A stretch of DNA of 64,000 nt, taken from NCBI GenBank assembly GCA_024803745.1, contig JANJXV010000153.1:1240001-1304000 (forward strand), read 5' to 3'. A model generated the notes under the pieces. It saw nothing but the letters and a program-made list of their open reading frames with translations, made no database searches and was not told the DNA's origin. The translations under genes and the position numbers were made by a program. Positions 52,822 through 62,278 of this stretch are shown one piece after another. The stretch's first letter is position 1. Every line of letters begins with the position of its first letter. Source of the stretch: Megascapheus bottae. Lineage: Eukaryota > Chordata > Mammalia > Rodentia > Geomyidae.

Positions 52822-54006
52822 TTAGATCGTATGCTGTTTAGGTGCCATTTCTTTCCCTATATTGCATTTATTTTGGTTTTCTATGTATAGAGCATCTTTG
52901 AGAATTCTCTGTTGTGTTGGTTTTGTTTCGACATATTGTTGCAGCTTTTCCCTGGAATGGAATGTTTTTATTTTTCCCTCAGTTATTAATGAGAGCTTAG
53001 CTGGCTACAGTATTCTTGGTTGGTAGTTATTTGATATAAGGGCATGACATATATGCTTCCAGTCACTTCGTGCTTGCATGGTCTCTGCTGAGAAATCTGG
53101 GGTTATTCTGATTGGTTTGCCTTTGTAGGTTACTGATCCCTTTTCCCTGGCTGCCTTTAGGATCTTTCCTTTCGTTTCTATTGATCCAGTTCGGATCACA
53201 ATGTGGCGGTGGGATGTTCTTTTCTGGTCAGGTCTGTTTGGGGTTCTAAAAGCTTCTCGTATCTGAATGGGCCTGCCCTTCTGGATATTTGGGAAATTCT
53301 CTGAGATGATTCCCTGAAGTATATTTCCAATACCATTGACCTCTTTCTCCACGCCCTCCTCAGTACCAACTAGCCTTAAATTAGGCTTCCTAATTGTATC
53401 TTGGACCTCCTGAAGCGCTCTCTCATATTTCCTAGATTTGGATTGACTCATTTTCTGTTCTTTATAATACCTAAATTATCTTCAGCCACGGAAATTCTCT
53501 CCTCTGCAATGTCTAACCTGCTATCAAAGCTATCTACTTTAGTTTTTCATCTCCCTTGCTTCTAATTGCTCACTTTTGATGCCTTGCATCCCTTGTTTTA
53601 GATCATGTATGGATTTCTTTATCTCCTTGATTTCCTTTTGAGTGGTTAGCTCAGTAGCTTTATTTTCTTTGGACATTTGCTGGAGTTTGGTCACGTTTTT
53701 ATTTGTGGATTCTTTGAATTCATCCATCTTTCTTTGAAAAACCTTTATTATGGCCTCCTTTATGGCTTCTTCTTTTTCACTTATCACCTTGTTTTTGCTT
53801 TCCTCTTGTTCAGGTATGGCTTCCTCCATTATCTCTTTCTTTATATTTTCACATTTTTCATTAATGAGGTTTATCAATTGCATTTGTGTAGCAATTGGAA
53901 GACTCTCCTCTAGGTTTGCCAGTGACTGTTCCATTGTCTGTTTACATTGGGTGGGGGATGTTGTTTCTTGATTTGACATTTTTCTTGAGTTTCTTGTTCT
54001 GCCCAT
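52822..54006 (-). pseudogene. L1 ORF1 copy 7, broken
   Basis: Coiled-coil segment 54006-53539 (155 aa) ends at EAREMKN from the extra G near 53542. RRM/CTD half 53451-53005. The LINLINEKC variant is shared with copy 6. Confidence 0.93.
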
Positions 54007-54692
54007 TTGAAAATGGGAGCAAGATTACTACTAAATACGATTATAGTTTTTAGATATAACCAACCTAGACCTCTGTAGCTGGCAGACACTAGATGTTCAC
54101 AAGTTTTGATTGGTATTATCACTCTTTCTTTTTGTGCACTTACAGACCAGCCTAATACAACCACTGATAAGCGATTTATACCCAAAACAATAAGCCTCTC
54201 AATCCAATCTCTATTGTCTTTAAGTCCCTCTGAGCCTAGAGAAGAATTAACCATCTACATATACAATATTGCTCAACAGCCATCAAGTGTAGATCCGTGC
54301 AGTATAAGGGTTGAAAGACGAGCAGAGGTCCAGAGATAGAAAAAAAGAATGAGAGAGGTCAGGGGAGGTGCAAGAGGATTAACGTAGGAGTGTAAGAATA
54401 TTGTAGTAATGCAGAAAAGTTATAGCATAAGGGTAACTGACATAAGTTGGTAAGTAGGTAGCATATTTGAGTACAAAGTTTGGAAAGTATTAGAATAAAA
54501 CTTATGTGTTGCTGCACGACTAGCTCTTAGCCCAACCAGTGGCCTCACAGTGGACCATGGGATGGATCTGTTTTTCTTGTCTACGTTGAGGGAAAGGGGT
54601 ATTTCACAAGATGCAGAAGCGAAGATTTCAGAAGCAAATGCTGTGAGTGAATTAGCTCGTAAAAAGCATTTTTATTTTCTTTTATCTTTCTG

Positions 54693-54880
54693 CCAGTCTT
54701 GGGGCTTGAATTCAGGGCCTGAGCACTGTCCTTGGGTTTTCTCAAGTCTAGCCCTCTGCCACTTGAGCCACAGTGCCACATCTAGATTTTCTATCTATGT
54801 GGTACTGAGCAATCAAACCCAGATCTTCATGGATGCTAGGCAAGCACTCTACCACTATGCCAAACTCTCAACCCTGATAT
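54693..54880 (-). mobile_element. Composite ID-like SINE, spacer 7
   Basis: Same insertion as 2661-2848, closest to spacer 6. Confidence 0.8.
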
Positions 54881-54894
54881 AGTAATTATAAAGT

Positions 54895-54912
54895 CATCAT
54901 CATCATCATCAT
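54895..54912 (+). repeat. CAT microsatellite, spacer 7 (6 units)
   Basis: Six CAT units. Confidence 0.95.
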
Positions 54913-55116
54913 ATCCAAATATCCTTTCTCCTACAAAGAATGAACACTTAACTGTGTCTAATGCTTTTTTTTTAATTTCACTAATTCTTCTGTGTTTTTC
55001 CCTCTTGCATTTTTTACACATGACAGCAAAGCTAATCATCAGGAAAAAATTGATTAGGATACAGAAACCTAATAATATCCTAGTATATTGACGTCAACAA
55101 TATGTGCAAGATGCCC

Positions 55117-55310
55117 TGTGTGTTTGACCTAGTGGGAGAGTCCTTAGCTACCAAGCAGTAAGCCTCAGGTTTGATTCCTCATTACCACATACGTAGAAAA
55201 CCCTGCAAGTGGTGCTGTGGCTCGGTGGGACAGCTAAAGCCTAAAGAAAGCCCAAGAACAATGTTCACACTCTGAGGTCAAGTCCCAAGACTAGCAAAAA
55301 CAAAAAAAAA
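55117..55310 (+). mobile_element. Composite ID-like SINE, spacer 7, plus strand
   Basis: Same insertion as 3121-3312, with 'aaaaccctgc' for 'aaaacgctgc'. Confidence 0.8.
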
Positions 55311-55637
55311 TTCGACAAGGGGCAAAATGCAGGCAGAGAAGGCACTGTGAAGCAAATGTTTTGTAAAGGATGAGGGCAATATTGACCCTTAAGTTTGTAT
55401 CTTACCTAAGAAAGGCTCCTTGAGCCTGAGACCAGACTGGTAGTTGGGCCTAGTGGAAGACATTGGGATTGGACAAATAAGGTGTGCTGTATACTACATC
55501 CACATGTATATTGTGAGACTGGAGGAGAGATTCAGCCTCCAGTATGTCTTTGGTGAGGTCTTTTGTGAGCAAGGATCTTTGGTCATTGGGCCCTGAAAGG
55601 TGACCCTGCCTCCCTCACAATGGGACAGAATATGGAA

Positions 55638-56868
55638 TACTTTGGAGGGGAGTTTTGGAGTGATTCAATTATTTGAGTTGTTGATATATTTTAGATATGA
55701 GGCCTTTGTCCGTTGTTTGGGTGGTGAAGATCTTCTCCCACTCTGTAGGCTTCCTGATTAGTTTACTAGCTATATCCGTTGCCATACAAAAGCTCTGCAG
55801 TTTAATGCAGTCCCACTTATCCAGCCTTTCTCTGATTTGTTGTGATTCTTAGTCCTTATTAAGAAAGTTTCAACCTGTGCCAAGGAGGCCTAGTGTATCT
55901 CCTATTCCTTCCTGTAAACTTTTCAGTGTGTCAGCTTTTACCCCCACGTCTTTGATCCATTTGGAGTTAATTCTAGTGCAAGGTGACAAAGAAGGATCCA
56001 ACTTATTTTTCTGCAGGTGTTTAACCAGTTCTGCCAGCACAACTTGTTGAAGAGGCTATCTTTCTTCCATTCTATTTTTTTGGCTCCCTGGTCAAAGATT
56101 ATGTGGCCATAGGTCTGTGGTTTAATATCTGGGTCCGCAGTTCTACTGCAATGGACTTCAGGCCTGTTCTTGTGCCAGTACGAAGCTGTTTTGAGAATTA
56201 TAGCTCTGTAATAGAGTCTTACGTTTGGAATTGAAATTCCTCCAGCGCTGTTCTTTCTCCTAAGAAGTATTTTTGCTATACGGGGTCTTTTATTATTCCA
56301 TATGAAATTTTGACTTGCCTCTTCTATTTCTTTAAAGAATGACATTGGGATGTTGATTGGTATTACATTGAATTTGTAGATAGCCCTTGGCAAGATTGTC
56401 ATTTTCACAATGTTGATTCTTCCAATCCAGGAGCATGGGAGGTTTTTCCCTTTCCTTAGTTCTGCTTTTATTTCCTTTTTTATGGTTTTAAAGTTTTCAT
56501 CTAAACGGTCCTTTACATTCTTAGTTAAGCTAATTGCTAGGTACTTTATTTTCTTTGAGGCTATTGTGAAAGGAATTTCTTTCCTGATTATTGCCTCGTT
56601 CCTCTCAGTGTTGGCGTAAAGTAAGGTAGTTGATTTGTGTGGGTTCATTTTATGGCCTGTTACCCTTCCAAAGCTTTGAATCAGCTCAAGGAGCTTGGGA
56701 GTAGAGTCTATAGGATCCTTTAAATACAGAATCATGTCATCGGCAAAGAGGGAAAGTTTTATTTCCTCTTTCCCTACTTGGATCCCCTTTATGCTTGCTT
56801 CTTGCCTTATTGCACTGCCTAGGAATTCTAGTACTATGTTAAAAAGTAGTGGAGGGAGTGGGCATCCT
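55638..56868 (-). pseudogene. L1 copy 8: terminal ORF2 fragment, array edge
   Basis: Matches L1 ORF2 from the mid C-terminal region into the RT domain, minus strand. The longest frame is 56735-55938 (265 aa), starting MILYLKDPIDS just after FADD, so the FADD and upstream codons lie to its right. By eye it carries roughly 30 private substitutions in 1.2 kb, more than any other unit. The left join at 55637/55638 skips bases equivalent to 48214-49569 of the previous unit. The right end at 56868 is inside the RT domain and has no poly-A tail. It is either the un-homogenised edge unit or a separate older L1 onto which the array was joined. Confidence 0.9.
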
Positions 56869-56944
56869 GAATGCTACCCCCTAGCACTTTAATGCAAAGC
56901 TTTGTTCTGTGGCATTTTAAGCACAATTCAATGCTCTCTTTTTT
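56869..56944. other. Right flank junction, single-copy
   Basis: Sequence changes abruptly after 'gggcatcct' from L1 to unrelated DNA. I see no target site duplication, poly-A or inverted repeat at the junction. Confidence 0.7.
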
Positions 56945-57048
56945 GCTGGTTAATTAGAGGTAAAAATCTTATGGAATTTATTGCGTGGCTGATTTTGAAC
57001 TGGAATCCTCAGTTCTCAGCTTATCTTGAGTAGCTAGGATTACAGTAC
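56945..57048 (-). mobile_element. SINE fragment
   Basis: Complement of the shared SINE 5' half: 'gctggttaattagagg', 'ctgattttgaactgg', then 'cttgagtagctaggattacag'. Diverged, and lacking the tRNA-like A/B-box part. Confidence 0.7.
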
Positions 57049-57375
57049 TTTTACAACATGTATGCTCATACACATTGCTTCTGATCCAAACACTCATTGT
57101 TCAATTTAACTAACAAGATGTGAGGAACGATGATTGACTGTAATTTACTAGATGGGATTCTAGTGAGTATATATTTCCACTTCCACTCTGAAGCCAGGGA
57201 AATGTTTCTGGTACATGTTTCAACTATCTCCCAAAGAGGAAATAATATGTGAGTACGTTTGGTAGTATTTCAGATAGGAGATGGACTTTGGTGTTTGGAA
57301 CCTGTTGGGCAGAGTGTATCAGCTGGGCTGTGATAACAGAGATGATGTTATAGACAGTAATATCTTCATCCCAGA
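57049..57375. other. Intergenic, nothing recognised
   Basis: AT-rich single-copy sequence without a long frame or a repeat I can name. Confidence 0.6.
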
Positions 57376-57452
57376 CAGACTTAATCCAGATCCTTGGATT
57401 TCAGGCCTTGAGTAGATAGAATTACAAGTGTGAGATGCCACCACCACCTGGT
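57376..57452 (-). mobile_element. SINE fragment
   Basis: 'tcaggccttgagtag' and 'ttacaagtgtgagatgccacc' match the same terminal SINE segment as at 58530-58610. Confidence 0.6.
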
Positions 57453-58157
57453 TCATTTTGGAAACCTTAATTGCTTCTCATTTGTTCCTTTCCTTTTTTG
57501 GAAGATTGATCTAAGCTGGCTGATTGTGCATCACAATGAAGTGATTGGCCTCAGGAATTGCAAATATTTGTTTCATCAGCACGGAATGAATGAAGTTGAT
57601 CTAAACCCAATAGTATTTTCCTTCTGATAAATAGGGAACTTACTCATATCATTTTTCCTTGCCTTTGCTTTCCCAAAGCAAGCAACATGTTTCTTAAAAA
57701 CTATACTTCATGAGAATATTATAATTAGAAGCTATCTTCTGCACACTTCAGAATAGTCCTTGCATTTATAAACTTATATTACAATATTAGGTAGAAGAAT
57801 GGTGACTGTTAGTTTCATAACTACTTCATATGTTTTACTCTTTAAGGCTCATTAAGTCAAGAAGGGATTAAATACATTTATATAAAAGTAGAACATAGCT
57901 CCTGCTGATTTGATGTGTGTGCAGATGATACACAGATTTATTAGGATTACTCAAAAGTTTTCTTCAAATTTTCAGTAGTAGACTTCTATGCTAACTGGTA
58001 GGTGATAGTAATGATGCTGAAATTCTATGAATCAGGTATGAAGCAGAATTTCAAGGGAGAGTATTTGCTAGGGACTTAATTTCTAAGACGCATATCAAGA
58101 ATATTGAACTATAACACCAAATGATGGAGGACTCAGCGTCACATTTTGTTGTTTTAT
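57453..58157. other. Intergenic, nothing recognised
   Basis: AT-rich sequence. The only frame, 57430-57627 (65 aa), overlaps SINE debris and has no recognisable domain. Confidence 0.6.
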
Positions 58158-58372
58158 GCAAGTCCTGGGACTTGAACCCAGGGCCTGGGAACTGTCCTTA
58201 AAAGTTTTTTTTTGCTTCAGGCTAGTGTTCTACCACTTTATCCACAGCTCCACTTCCAGATTTTTGGTAATGAACTGTAAATCAGAATATCATGCAATTT
58301 GTTTGGGCTGGATTCAAACCTGATTCTGTGTAGATAGGATTCCAAGTGTGAGCGCACAGAGCCTGGCTAGTA
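58158..58372 (-). mobile_element. SINE, full-length type, diverged
   Basis: Plus-strand landmarks: 'cctgggacttgaacccagggcctggg', 'ggctagtgttctaccactt', 'ccacagctccacttc', and the end 'aagtgtgagcgcacagagcctggct'. These are the complement of the standard local SINE. Confidence 0.82.
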
Positions 58373-58385
58373 TCATTCATCATTC

Positions 58386-58610
58386 AAGTCATGGGACTGC
58401 AATTCTGCACCTGGGTCTTGTCACTGAGCTTTTCAGCTCAAGACTACTGCCCTATCCCTTGAGCCATAGGGCCACTTCTGGGTTTCTGGTGGTTAATTGG
58501 AGATAAGAGTCACATGGACTTCAGTGCCCAGGCTGACTTTGAACTGCTATCCTTGGATCCCAGCCTCTTGAGTAGCTACATTTACAAGTGTGAGCCACCA
58601 TACCCGGCTA
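58386..58610 (-). mobile_element. SINE, full-length type
   Basis: A second copy of the same family directly after the first: 'cttttcagctcaagactac', 'cttgagccatagggccacttctggg', 'ggttaattggagataagagtc', 'ttgagtagctacatttacaag', ending 'gtgagccacc'. Better preserved than its neighbour. Confidence 0.88.
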
Positions 58611-59030
58611 AATTATTTTTTAAGTTAATTTCTTTTGTTAAGTCAATATATAGTTGGCATACGGTTACATAAGTAATGAACATATTTCTTAAGAAAATTG
58701 TTATCCCCTCCCTCATTTTTCTCTGTTTTCCTACCCTCAGCCCCCTCTCCACCCAGATTGTTCAGTTCATTTCCGTTTAGTGTCTTCCAAGTATCACTGT
58801 TCAATTGGTTCACCCTTTTTCCTTTGTTTTTTTTTACCATTTTATTATACCCTCTCCATTCCCCAAATCACATAAACCTATGTACAAGACACAGGGTACC
58901 CGAATTCAACACAGTGACTACAGAGAATAAAACTAAAGGGAAAAAGAAGAAAAGAGGTAAAAAGCAAAGAAAATGAAAGAACATCATACAGTACCTTAGA
59001 AGCAACGACACTGAAAAAACAAAACATAAA
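58611..59030. other. Repeat-like intergenic block, possibly an old L1 3' UTR
   Basis: A pyrimidine-rich stretch (58700-58850) is followed by A-rich sequence (58925-58990). The composition and the 'accattttattataccctctccattcccc' type text suggest the 3' end of an older repeat, but I cannot assign a family. Frames at 58643-58840 and 58698-59156 arise from the biased composition. Confidence 0.4.
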
Positions 59031-59033
59031 ACC

Positions 59034-59180
59034 TTGGGCTGAAAATGAAGCTTGCCTAGCATGTATGAAACACTGGATTCCATTCCTCAGCACCACATAA
59101 ACAAAAAACTGGAAGTGCCACTGTGACTCAGCTGGTAGATTTCTAACGTTCAGCACAGAGTATCTCCAAGTGACAAAAAT
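59034..59180 (+). mobile_element. ID-like composite SINE, diverged
   Basis: 'gaagcttgcctagcatgtatgaaa', then 'ggattccattcctcagcaccacataa', then the second monomer 'ctggaagtgccactgtgactcagctgg'. Plus-strand orientation. Confidence 0.75.
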
Positions 59181-59261
59181 CTGTCACATTTAAGTCAGGC
59201 TTCAAAACTTTGCTAGGAACCAGTTATGTGATTTGGAATAAAGTCCAGTTTTCAAAAAATC

Positions 59262-59505
59262 ACTAGCCAGGCGCTGGAGGGTCATAATTGTCATTCTACT
59301 AGCCAGGGAGAAGGTGATTCAAAGCCTTTGCAAGGAAAAAAAATGAAAACAAAAAAAACTGTAAGATTCTACTCTCCACTTATCCACCCAAAAACTAAGT
59401 GGAGTTGTGGCTAAAACTGGTACAGCATTAGCCTTGAGGAAAAAGAACTAAGAGACCTTGCCCAGGTCCAAAGTTCAACCTCCCCACCAAGAAACAAAAA
59501 AAAGG
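59262..59505 (+). mobile_element. SINE, plus strand, diverged
   Basis: Starts 'gccaggcgctggagggtcataattg', continues 'gattcaaagcc', then 'agtggagttgtggctaaaac' and 'agcattagccttgaggaaaaag', and ends 'aagttcaacctcccc' with an A-rich tail. Same family as 58386-58610 in the opposite orientation. Confidence 0.78.
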
Positions 59506-60080
59506 AGTCCAGATACCTTAGTTTAAAAAGTATATCTGGATATCTTAGTAGATTTTTCTGATCTTTCCTCATTCATCTGATGGAACCACATAATCTTGAT
59601 CCTGATCTGACTAAGAGCCTGCATTGTGCTTAATAAATTCATTCCACATATTCCAGTAGAATCTGGACAGCTAACAGCCACTTACCAATGCTTTATTCTA
59701 CGTTTAGGCTAGTATGTCTTCATACCATCTACACAGTCAGCTATATCATCTTTCCAGAAGTATCATTGAGTGTAGAACACTCAGAACTAAAATAATTGCA
59801 TAAAGATGTAATAAAACCCCTTGATTCATTAAGAAAATTTCTGTACCACTTAGAGCAAGTACATTAGTGGTATTTACCTCTAGCCTCTTTTTTAAAAAAA
59901 TTATTAACATTGAATTTTACATCATATTTCAAATGTCATGTTTAACCAACAAGTATTCAAGAAGGGAATCGCTATACAATCACTGGCACATAGATTTTAG
60001 AATATAGTAAAAATTAAGCTGAGTCTTTGTATGTCATAGATACAGATTAATCTATAATAAAACACATGTCTATAGAGTGT
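59506..60080. other. Intergenic, nothing recognised
   Basis: AT-rich single-copy sequence with no long frame and no repeat I can name. Confidence 0.6.
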
Positions 60081-60300
60081 ATAGTCTACCCTAGATTTTT
60101 ATGTCTATGTAGTTATGTTTATATCTCCAAAATTATGTCCAGAACTTTGGGTATCAACTATTCAATCATCGCTCTACTACTGTTTGAAACTAATATCCCT
60201 ATATTAAGGATATCATGTACCTTTTGTTCCTTGGTCTTGACTTATCTCACTCAACAGGATTCACTCTAATTTCATCCACTACCCCAAAAATGCCATTATT
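60081..60300 (-). mobile_element. Older L1 fragment, left part
   Basis: 'cttgacttatctcactcaacaggat' and 'tttcatccactaccccaaaaatgcc' resemble the complement of the L1 ORF2 C-terminal coding region. The resemblance continues across the younger insertion at 60849. Confidence 0.6.
60271..60300 (+). repeat. Probable target site duplication, left copy
   Basis: This 30-bp segment matches 60819-60848 at 27 of 30 positions and brackets the L1 3' fragment at 60301-60818. Confidence 0.6.
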
Positions 60301-60818
60301 ATTTTTTTCTGTGCAGATCTTCTTTTTATGTATTTATATTTATTGTAATTTATAGAAGGGTTACATTATATTCACCAGATAGAAGGTGCATTACTTCTCA
60401 AACTTTGATACCCCATGTAATGATATGGTCCCCATTTCCCTTCCCCTACCCCCAATCATTTTCATTTCCCCCCTTCCCTATCCAATTTCAAATAACCAAT
60501 TAGGCACATATGAAATATATCAGAAAACAAGGTGAAATATTGTAACAATATGATATAACCAAGGGATAGCAAAAGAGATAAGAGATCACATAGTTCATTA
60601 AGGACAACAATCACTCATTATATGAGTTTTGTTTCTTTATCTTGGAGGTCCTTACATTTAGTGTCATACTATTTGTCACGATGTCTCTAGATTTTGTTCT
60701 ATTGTAAATCTCTGGTAGCAGAGCCCAAGGTTTCTACTGAATTTGACAAATGAGGGAGACTCTTGGGCCTATGTTGCTTTGAGTTTGGCTTACTTCACTT
60801 AATATGATTTTTTTCCTT
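60301..60818 (-). mobile_element. 5'-truncated L1 3' end (nested)
   Basis: From 60345 it follows the array L1 3' UTR: 'agatagaaggtgcattac', a C-rich complement of the G-rich tract (60440-60480), 'atatgatataaccaaggg', 'agttcattaaggacaacaatc', then the ORF2 C-terminus region 'ggcttacttcacttaatatgatt', where it stops. An independent insertion, not part of the array. Confidence 0.85.
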
Positions 60819-60848
60819 TTCATCCACTTCCCCGAGAATGCCATTATT
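60819..60848 (+). repeat. Probable target site duplication, right copy
   Basis: 27/30 match to 60271-60300, with differences at the central A/T and at two A/G positions. Confidence 0.6.
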
Positions 60849-60880
60849 TTATCTTGTCGGTTGGCTATATATCATTCCAT

Positions 60881-60911
<31 letters not shown>

Positions 60912-60985
60912 ATCACATTTTTTGTAGTAGGGCATCTGGTTGTTTCCATCATCCAACCTCATTTTCTACAGATATTTTTATAGTC
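60849..60985 (-). mobile_element. Older L1 fragment, right part
   Basis: 'ttggctatatatcattccattgtg' and 'gggcatctggttgtttcc' correspond to the L1 ORF2 C-terminal coding region on the minus strand, interrupted by a TG repeat. Confidence 0.65.
60881..60910 (+). repeat. TG dinucleotide microsatellite
   Basis: About 15 TG units with one CG interruption, grown inside the older L1 where consensus has 'ccattgtgtatgtg'. Confidence 0.95.
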
Positions 60986-62115
60986 TCTTTTTTATTTTCA
61001 GGGTAATGTATAGAGGGGTTACGATTACATTTACAGGTAGTGGACTGCATTACTTCTCACACATTTATTCCACTCCACATGTTTTTGTTCCCAGTTCCCT
61101 CTCCCCTCCCCTTCCCAATCATCTTGTTTCCCCCCTTCCCTTTCCTATTTGACATAAACAAATAAACATATATACAATATGCCAGGGAAAAATCAGATAC
61201 AGTAACAATCTGACATTAACCAAAGGGCAAAATAAGAGATGAGAAATAACATAGTAGATTAAGGACAAAAATCACACAAGATTAAGAGCAACGATGACAC
61301 AAGATATAGCTCTTGTTCCCATATCCTAGAGATCCTTTCATTTAGTCTCATCCTATATGACCTTATATACCTAGGTTTTTGAGTTATTGTAATCCTCTGC
61401 TAGGAGAGTCCTAGATGTGAACTAATTATTACAAATGAGGGAAACCATTGAGCTTATGTTTCTTTGGGTCTGGCTGCTTCACTTAATATGAATTTTTCCA
61501 AGTCTTTCCATTTCCTTACAAATGGGGCGATGTCATTCCTTCTGATGGCAGCATAGCATTCCATTGTGTATAAGTACCACATCTTCTTGATTCAGTCATC
61601 TACTGAGTGGCATCTGGGTTGGTTTCATATCTTTGCTATGGTAAATAGTGCTGCAATGAGCATCATTGTGGTACTGGCTTTAGTATGTCCTTTTTTCTGG
61701 ACAATTGGGTAGATGCCAAGTAGTGGATTTTCTGGATCATAGGGGAGCTCTATGTTCAGTCTTTTGAGGAACCACCACACTGCTTTCCCTAGTGGTTGAA
61801 CGAGTTTACACTCACACCAACACTGTAGGTGTGATCCCCCCTGGTCACTTCCCCACCAGTATCTCTTATTAGATTTTTTGATAATGGCCATTCTGACTGG
61901 AGTCAGGTGGAATCTCAAAGTTGTTTTGATTTTCATTTCCCTTATTGCTAGAGATATGGAGCATTTCTTCATGTGTCTAAAGCCCATTTTAATTTTTTCT
62001 TCAGAGAATACTCTTTTAAGTCTTTAGCCCACCTTTTAATAGGATGGTTGTTTCTTTGAAGATTTGTTTGGGAGAGATTCATTTTTTTCAGCTATAGATA
62101 TATTTTAGATAACTA
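60986..62115 (-). mobile_element. 5'-truncated L1, 3' UTR plus ORF2 C-terminus
   Basis: T-rich start at 60986-61000 (tail complement), 3' UTR with a C-rich tract (61090-61145), then ORF2 C-terminal sequence. The 61987-61625 frame (120 aa) reads RHMKKCSISLAIREMKIKTTLRF-like sequence with the Cys/His knuckle damaged (WWGSDQGG for the CxxxC half). Homology stops near 62115. More diverged than the array copies. Confidence 0.9.
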
Positions 62116-62121
62116 CATATA

Positions 62122-62245
62122 TTTTTGTAGAAAAAAGAATGGAAGCCATCATGCTGGCTCACAACTTAATTTCAGCTACTTAGGAGGCTCAGGGCTTAGG
62201 ATCACAGGTCAAAGCCAACCAGGGCCCTACAGTGTGTGAGATCAA
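62122..62245 (+). mobile_element. SINE head fragment, plus strand
   Basis: 'gccatcatgctggctcacaactta', 'cagctacttaggaggctcaggg' and 'gatcacaggtcaaagccaacc' match the 5' part of the local SINE family. Confidence 0.75.
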
Positions 62246-62278
62246 ACTCTGTGAACATACAATGACTGTAAGAGGAAT

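Larger units (their letters stand above)
48513..54006 (-). mobile_element. L1 copy 7, near full length
   Basis: A-rich tail complement begins at 48513. ORF2 48932-52773, ORF1 52822-54006. The last copy in the array with a 3' end. Confidence 0.96.
54007..55637. other. Array spacer 7 (terminal, truncated)
   Basis: SINE 54693-54880 (-), CAT 54895-54912, SINE 55117-55310 (+). The unclassified block starts at 55311 and stops at 55637, about half way, where it joins L1 ORF2 sequence. Up to that point it is nearly identical to spacer 6. Confidence 0.88.
1..56868 (-). repeat. Tandem array (macrosatellite) of ~7.4-kb units, each carrying a minus-strand L1
   Basis: The same 7.4-kb sequence recurs head to tail without inversion. 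Equivalent points in the ORF2 endonuclease fall at 697, 8152, 15607, 23026, 30449, 37856, 45307 and 52727, giving steps of 7455, 7455, 7419, 7423, 7407, 7451 and 7420. Every internal unit has the same order: L1 poly-A tail, ORF2, ORF1, presumed 5' UTR, SINE, CAT microsatellite, SINE, unclassified block. By eye, most units differ by roughly one to a few per cent. The left end lies outside the window and the right end is at 56868. Identical order with shared mutations points to unequal exchange of a founder locus, not independent insertions. Confidence 0.97.

Noticed and set aside
1..56868. CRISPR-like or bacterial operon interpretation of the regularly spaced repeats
   Set aside because: The repeat unit is 7.4 kb and contains L1 and SINEs; there are no short spacers, cas genes or bacterial signals.
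57430..57627. 65-aa frame, candidate small gene
   Set aside because: It begins in a SINE remnant and has no recognisable features.
58643..59156. Several overlapping 65-92-aa frames on both strands
   Set aside because: They come from pyrimidine-rich and A-rich sequence and SINE edges; no start context, domain or conservation supports a gene.
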